Positions 5,692 through 8,251 of a DNA stretch of 8,251 nucleotides are shown in pieces. The notes under the pieces were generated by a model. That model did no database searches. It was given only the letters and a program-made list of their open reading frames with translations, and had not been told where the DNA came from. Within the stretch, counting starts at the first letter, position 1. Each line of letters begins with the position of its first letter. Made by a program: the position numbers and the translations under genes. Origin of the DNA: Chloroflexota bacterium (lineage in GTDB: Bacteria > Chloroflexota > Dehalococcoidia > Lucifugimonadales > JADFKI01); NCBI GenBank assembly GCA_009838595.1, contig VXRI01000363.1:1-8251 (forward strand), in the 5' to 3' direction.

Positions 5692-7362
5692 ATCACACAA
5701 GCATCAGACTCTATTCTAAAAGTCATCCCTCTCGGCGGGCTGGGTGAAATCGGCCAGAATATGTTGGCGCTGGAGTACGATGACGATATTGTCGTCATCG
5801 ACTGCGGCTTGCTTTTCCCTGAGGAGAATATGCCGGGCGTTGATCTCGGCATTCCTGACATAACTTACCTTGTCGAAAATTGGGACAAGGTGCGTGCCAT
5901 ACTCATCACGCACGGACACGAAGACCACATCGGTGGCTTGCCCTTCGTGCTTCCCGAGTTGGATGTCCCCATCTATGCTTCGCGGTTTGCGCACGGACTG
6001 ATTTCTGCTAAGTTGCGCGAGCGCGGTCTCCTCCGAGAATCCCAGCTGAATGTGGTCGAACCGCACTCGCCCTTCACGCTGGGCTGCTTCCTCATCGAGT
6101 TCTTCCGCGTATCCCACTCCATACCGGACTCTTTTGGCATCGCCGTTACCACGCCCATCGGCACTGTCATCCACACCGGCGATTTCAAGATAGACCACAC
6201 GCCTGCGCTCGGTCCGCCTATGGACCTCGCCGCCATCGCGCGGCTGGCGGGAGACGAGGGCGCATTGCTGCTGTGCTCGGATTCTACATACGCCGATTTG
6301 CGAGGATTCACCGAGTCCGAACAGGTCGTTGGCGATGCGCTCGAGCAGATTATCGCGGACGCGCCGGACAGGGTGATTGTCGCCACATTCGCATCGCTCA
6401 TATCACGAATACAGCAGGTCATAGACGCAGCCATGCGACACAACCGCAAAGTTACGGTCGTCGGGCGCAGCATGAGCAACAATGTCAAGATGGCTACGAA
6501 CATGGGCTACCTTGACGCGCCGCCTGATACGCTAGTCTCGTTGAACGAAGCGCGGCGGCTGCCCAACGACCGTGTGATAATCATGGCGACAGGCAGCCAG
6601 GGCGAACCAACATCGGCGCTCGTACGCATCGCCAATGGCGCGCACCGCGACATCGCGGTCGAACCGGGCGATACGGTGGTCATTTCGGCATCGCCTATAC
6701 CCGGCAACGAATTGACGGTCGCCAAGACCATCGACAACCTGTTCCGGCAAGGCGCGAATGTCATCTACAGCAGGACCGACACGGTGCATGTGCATGGGCA
6801 CGCCAGCCAAGAAGAGCTGAAGACGATGCTCAGCATAGTTAATCCGCGCTTCTTCATGCCTGTACAAGGCGAATACCGGCATCTGATGGCGCACGCAGCT
6901 ATCGCGCGCTCTATGGGTATTCCGGACGAGAGCATATTCGTGCTCGATGACGGCGATGTTCTCGCGCTAACTTCGGATGAAGGCGTGGTCGTGGATAAGG
7001 TTGTCGCCGGCTCCGTGTTCGTCGATGGGCGGACATTTCGGGATATGAACAGCAGCGTATTCGCAGAACGGCGGCGGCTTGCCAGGGACGGCGTTGTGGT
7101 TGTGTCTGCCACTATAAGCGCGAGCACCGGCGAAGTTCTGACCGATCCGGAAATCGCGGCATACGGCTATGTAGAGATGAACGAAAGATTAGAACTTTTC
7201 AAAAAAACATCAAAAGTGGTACTGACCCTACTAGAAGATATGGGCGCGTCTGCCTTAACTTTAGACAAGGCAAGAAATAGGGTCAGGGATTCAATCTCCA
7301 AATTTTTACACAAAGAAACCGGCAGGCGCCCTACCGTTCTCACAGTCATCGACTACATCTAG
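5692..7362 (+). CDS. rnj: Ribonuclease J (metallo-beta-lactamase / beta-CASP)
   Basis: Ribonuclease J, an RNA-processing and decay enzyme with endonuclease and 5'-3' exonuclease activity, acting in the cytoplasm. From the ATC at 5692 the product has 556 residues, about the size of Bacillus RNase J1. Visible blocks are PLGGLGEIGQN (13-23), the zinc-binding HGHEDH (74-79), VSHSIPDSFG (140-149, His142), HTGDFK (161-166, Asp164), a beta-CASP domain with SDSTYAD (196-202), MATGSQGEPTSAL (298-310) and SASPIPGNE (332-340), HVHGHASQEE (366-375), PVQGEYRHL (390-398), and a C-terminal domain ending TVIDYI. His74, His76, Asp78, His79, His142 and Asp164 fall at the same numbers as in RNase J1. There is no in-frame ATG, GTG or TTG between the upstream TAG (5665-5667) and 5761, so the start is non-canonical or a base is wrong. 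Oddities: Gln392 where J1 has the zinc ligand His390, His368 in place of the usual Ser of S-G-H, and an AT-rich codon patch near the end (7183-7320). Confidence 0.93.
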   Translation: MTQASDSILKVIPLGGLGEIGQNMLALEYDDDIVVIDCGLLFPEENMPGVDLGIPDITYLVENWDKVRAILITHGHEDHIGGLPFVLPELDVPIYASRFAHGLISAKLRERGLLRESQLNVVEPHSPFTLGCFLIEFFRVSHSIPDSFGIAVTTPIGTVIHTGDFKIDHTPALGPPMDLAAIARLAGDEGALLLCSDSTYADLRGFTESEQVVGDALEQIIADAPDRVIVATFASLISRIQQVIDAAMRHNRKVTVVGRSMSNNVKMATNMGYLDAPPDTLVSLNEARRLPNDRVIIMATGSQGEPTSALVRIANGAHRDIAVEPGDTVVISASPIPGNELTVAKTIDNLFRQGANVIYSRTDTVHVHGHASQEELKTMLSIVNPRFFMPVQGEYRHLMAHAAIARSMGIPDESIFVLDDGDVLALTSDEGVVVDKVVAGSVFVDGRTFRDMNSSVFAERRRLARDGVVVVSATISASTGEVLTDPEIAAYGYVEMNERLELFKKTSKVVLTLLEDMGASALTLDKARNRVRDSISKFLHKETGRRPTVLTVIDYI

Positions 7363-7433
7363 GACTGCATCGCTTTCCGAGAGCAACGCATTTGTATCGG
7401 TTGCCGCATTTACGCCAAGTCTGACCCGATTGC

Positions 7434-7460
7434 CCTGATATATTCTCTCGTCTTATCAGG
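7434..7460. promoter_or_regulatory. Inverted repeat overlapping -10 box and ribosome binding site
   Basis: CCTGATA (7434-7440) and TATCAGG (7454-7460) are a perfect 7-bp inverted repeat with a 13-bp spacer. The left arm overlaps a candidate -10 box (7439-7444) and the right arm overlaps the first bases of the AGGTGAGG Shine-Dalgarno sequence (7458-7465). It could be an operator, or a hairpin that covers the ribosome binding site only in readthrough RNA. Confidence 0.4.
7436..7444 (+). promoter_or_regulatory. Candidate extended -10 promoter for the ftsK-like gene
   Basis: TGATATATT has the TG-n extension and TATATT (7439-7444). No clear -35 is present. Transcription would start near 7451, about 27 nt before the ATG at 7478. 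Confidence 0.35.
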
Positions 7461-7477
7461 TGAGGTCAGAAAAATCT

Positions 7478-8251
7478 ATGGCAAAAAGCATCACCAACGC
7501 GCCTGACAAACCTCGCGGCATTCCATCCAAACTACTGCGCCTGTTAGCGAAGGTTACTTGGTACGAACTGCTCGCACTCCCGTTCATCGCCGTTTCCGTA
7601 ATCATATTCTGGTACAGAGACGACATAAAGGCGATATTCTGGTCGGCACTGGACGATGTCACAAGGCTACTAGGGTTCGGCGCGGTGCCATTAGGATTAT
7701 GGATAGGCGCATTCGGCGCGGCTCTGGCATTCAAACCCCGCCTATTCCGCCATTTCAGATACTGGCTTGCGTCTGCAATGCTCGTCGTTCTAACTTTCGG
7801 CGTATTGTCCCTATTCAAGCCTATGACCGGCATTCTCGCATGGTTCACGCTGAGTGGCTATGTGTCGTTAGGTGGTCTGGTCGGAGAAACCATCGCAGGG
7901 GATTTTCTATGGCAGCGTATCCTGCGGCTCGGCGGCTTAGCGCTCGCAATTGCGTTCATCCTTTGGCCAGCATTCGCGGTCGTGCTCGCTGTAACATTCG
8001 GCAGGTCGCTCACATTCGCGCTGATTGCGCTCTCGCTCACGGCAAGAAGCGTAGCGAGCAGGTTCAAGCGCAAACCGCGTGAGCGGGAAGAAGGACTCGA
8101 AGGAAAAGTGGATTACGCCGAGTTAGACAATGAAGCGGCATATTCCGGCTACGGGGCAAGTTACAGTGAGTTGGGGAACTCATTAGACCACTCCTCACGG
8201 CCTCACTCCACGTTCTCAGAGGCGATTGCCTCCGTGGACGACGATGGCGCG
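7478..8251 (+). CDS. Probable FtsK/SpoIIIE DNA translocase, N-terminal membrane part (partial)
   Basis: An ORF open from the ATG at 7478 to the window end (258 codons, no stop), so the gene is truncated by the window. The ATG follows AGGTGAGG (7458-7465) at 12 nt. The product has a short basic N-terminus (KPRGIPSKLLRLLAK, 11-25), then hydrophobic segments at about 31-46, 65-85, 95-113 and 148-174, with a possible fifth at 177-190. A strongly charged stretch RFKRKPREREE (195-205) and a polar, acidic, Ser/Tyr-rich linker run to the end. This arrangement fits FtsK/SpoIIIE, where a multi-pass membrane anchor and a linker precede the RecA-like DNA-pumping motor that moves chromosomal DNA at the division septum. 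The motor would lie beyond the window, so the identity is inferred. Position just after RNase J supports it, since rnjB and spoIIIE are close neighbours in Bacillus. The alternative is an unrelated multi-pass membrane protein. That the frame is real is much surer than the name. Confidence 0.68.
   Translation, partial: MAKSITNAPDKPRGIPSKLLRLLAKVTWYELLALPFIAVSVIIFWYRDDIKAIFWSALDDVTRLLGFGAVPLGLWIGAFGAALAFKPRLFRHFRYWLASAMLVVLTFGVLSLFKPMTGILAWFTLSGYVSLGGLVGETIAGDFLWQRILRLGGLALAIAFILWPAFAVVLAVTFGRSLTFALIALSLTARSVASRFKRKPREREEGLEGKVDYAELDNEAAYSGYGASYSELGNSLDHSSRPHSTFSEAIASVDDDGA

Larger units (their letters stand above)
7363..7477. other. RNase J-ftsK intergenic spacer
   Basis: A 115-bp gap with no convincing intrinsic terminator, so some readthrough from RNase J into the next gene is likely. 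It holds a candidate extended -10 box and an inverted repeat described separately. Confidence 0.5.

Noticed and set aside
5516..5719. 67-codon plus-strand ORF upstream of RNase J.
   Set aside because: It runs through the repeat cluster and the RNase J promoter and overlaps the proposed RNase J start in another frame.
7201..7208. A7-C run as a possible programmed frameshift site in RNase J.
   Set aside because: The zero-frame phasing (AAA AAA ACA) does not give the X-XXY-YYZ arrangement, and the zero frame continues to a normal RNase J C-terminus.

Overview
The window reads as a chromosomal stretch of a moderately GC-rich bacterium with conventional codon use. The gene set is an LLM-class flavin oxidoreductase, a DUF1800 protein, a Uma2-type PD-(D/E)XK protein, an NHL-propeller protein, RNase J, and an FtsK-like membrane N-terminus. 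Together with intergenic spaces full of short palindromes and short tandem repeats, this best resembles an uncultured Chloroflexota lineage (SAR202 / Dehalococcoidia-like). That placement is a judgement from gene content and intergenic style, not a search result. I see no rRNA, tRNA, CRISPR array, transposase, phage gene or recognisable defence system.

Layout. 1-276: gene-poor end with a 99-bp inverted-repeat element and a 7-bp tandem array that runs through the stop codon of the first gene. 277-1482 (minus): LLM-class flavin-dependent oxidoreductase. 1483-2026: divergent intergenic region with an 11-bp tandem repeat, an inverted repeat and an extended -10 promoter. 2027-3481 (plus): DUF1800 protein; its start is set by a strong ribosome binding site well inside the longest possible ORF. 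3482-3577: a four-unit TCAG array followed by a 12-bp-stem hairpin. 3578-4216: Uma2-family protein. 4331-5347: six-bladed NHL propeller, predicted cytoplasmic. 5348-5691: degenerate repeat element, then a perfect TATAAT box. 5692-7362: RNase J. 7478-8251: multi-pass membrane protein cut by the window end, probably the N-terminus of FtsK/SpoIIIE.

Gene relationships. The left four genes look like independent accessory genes: orientations or gaps separate them, and each gap carries repeats. RNase J followed by a probable FtsK is the housekeeping part of the window and recalls the rnjB-spoIIIE neighbourhood of Bacillus.

I do not find a convincing new multi-gene system. The observations most worth checking are in RNase J. 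Its only start that restores the family N-terminus is a non-canonical ATC with a perfect Shine-Dalgarno sequence. Its active site has Gln where RNase J1 has the zinc ligand His390, together with an additional His in the neighbouring S-G-H motif. The second theme is a set of short intergenic tandem arrays with periods of 7, 8 and 11 bp, all built on a T-(C/T)-A-G core.
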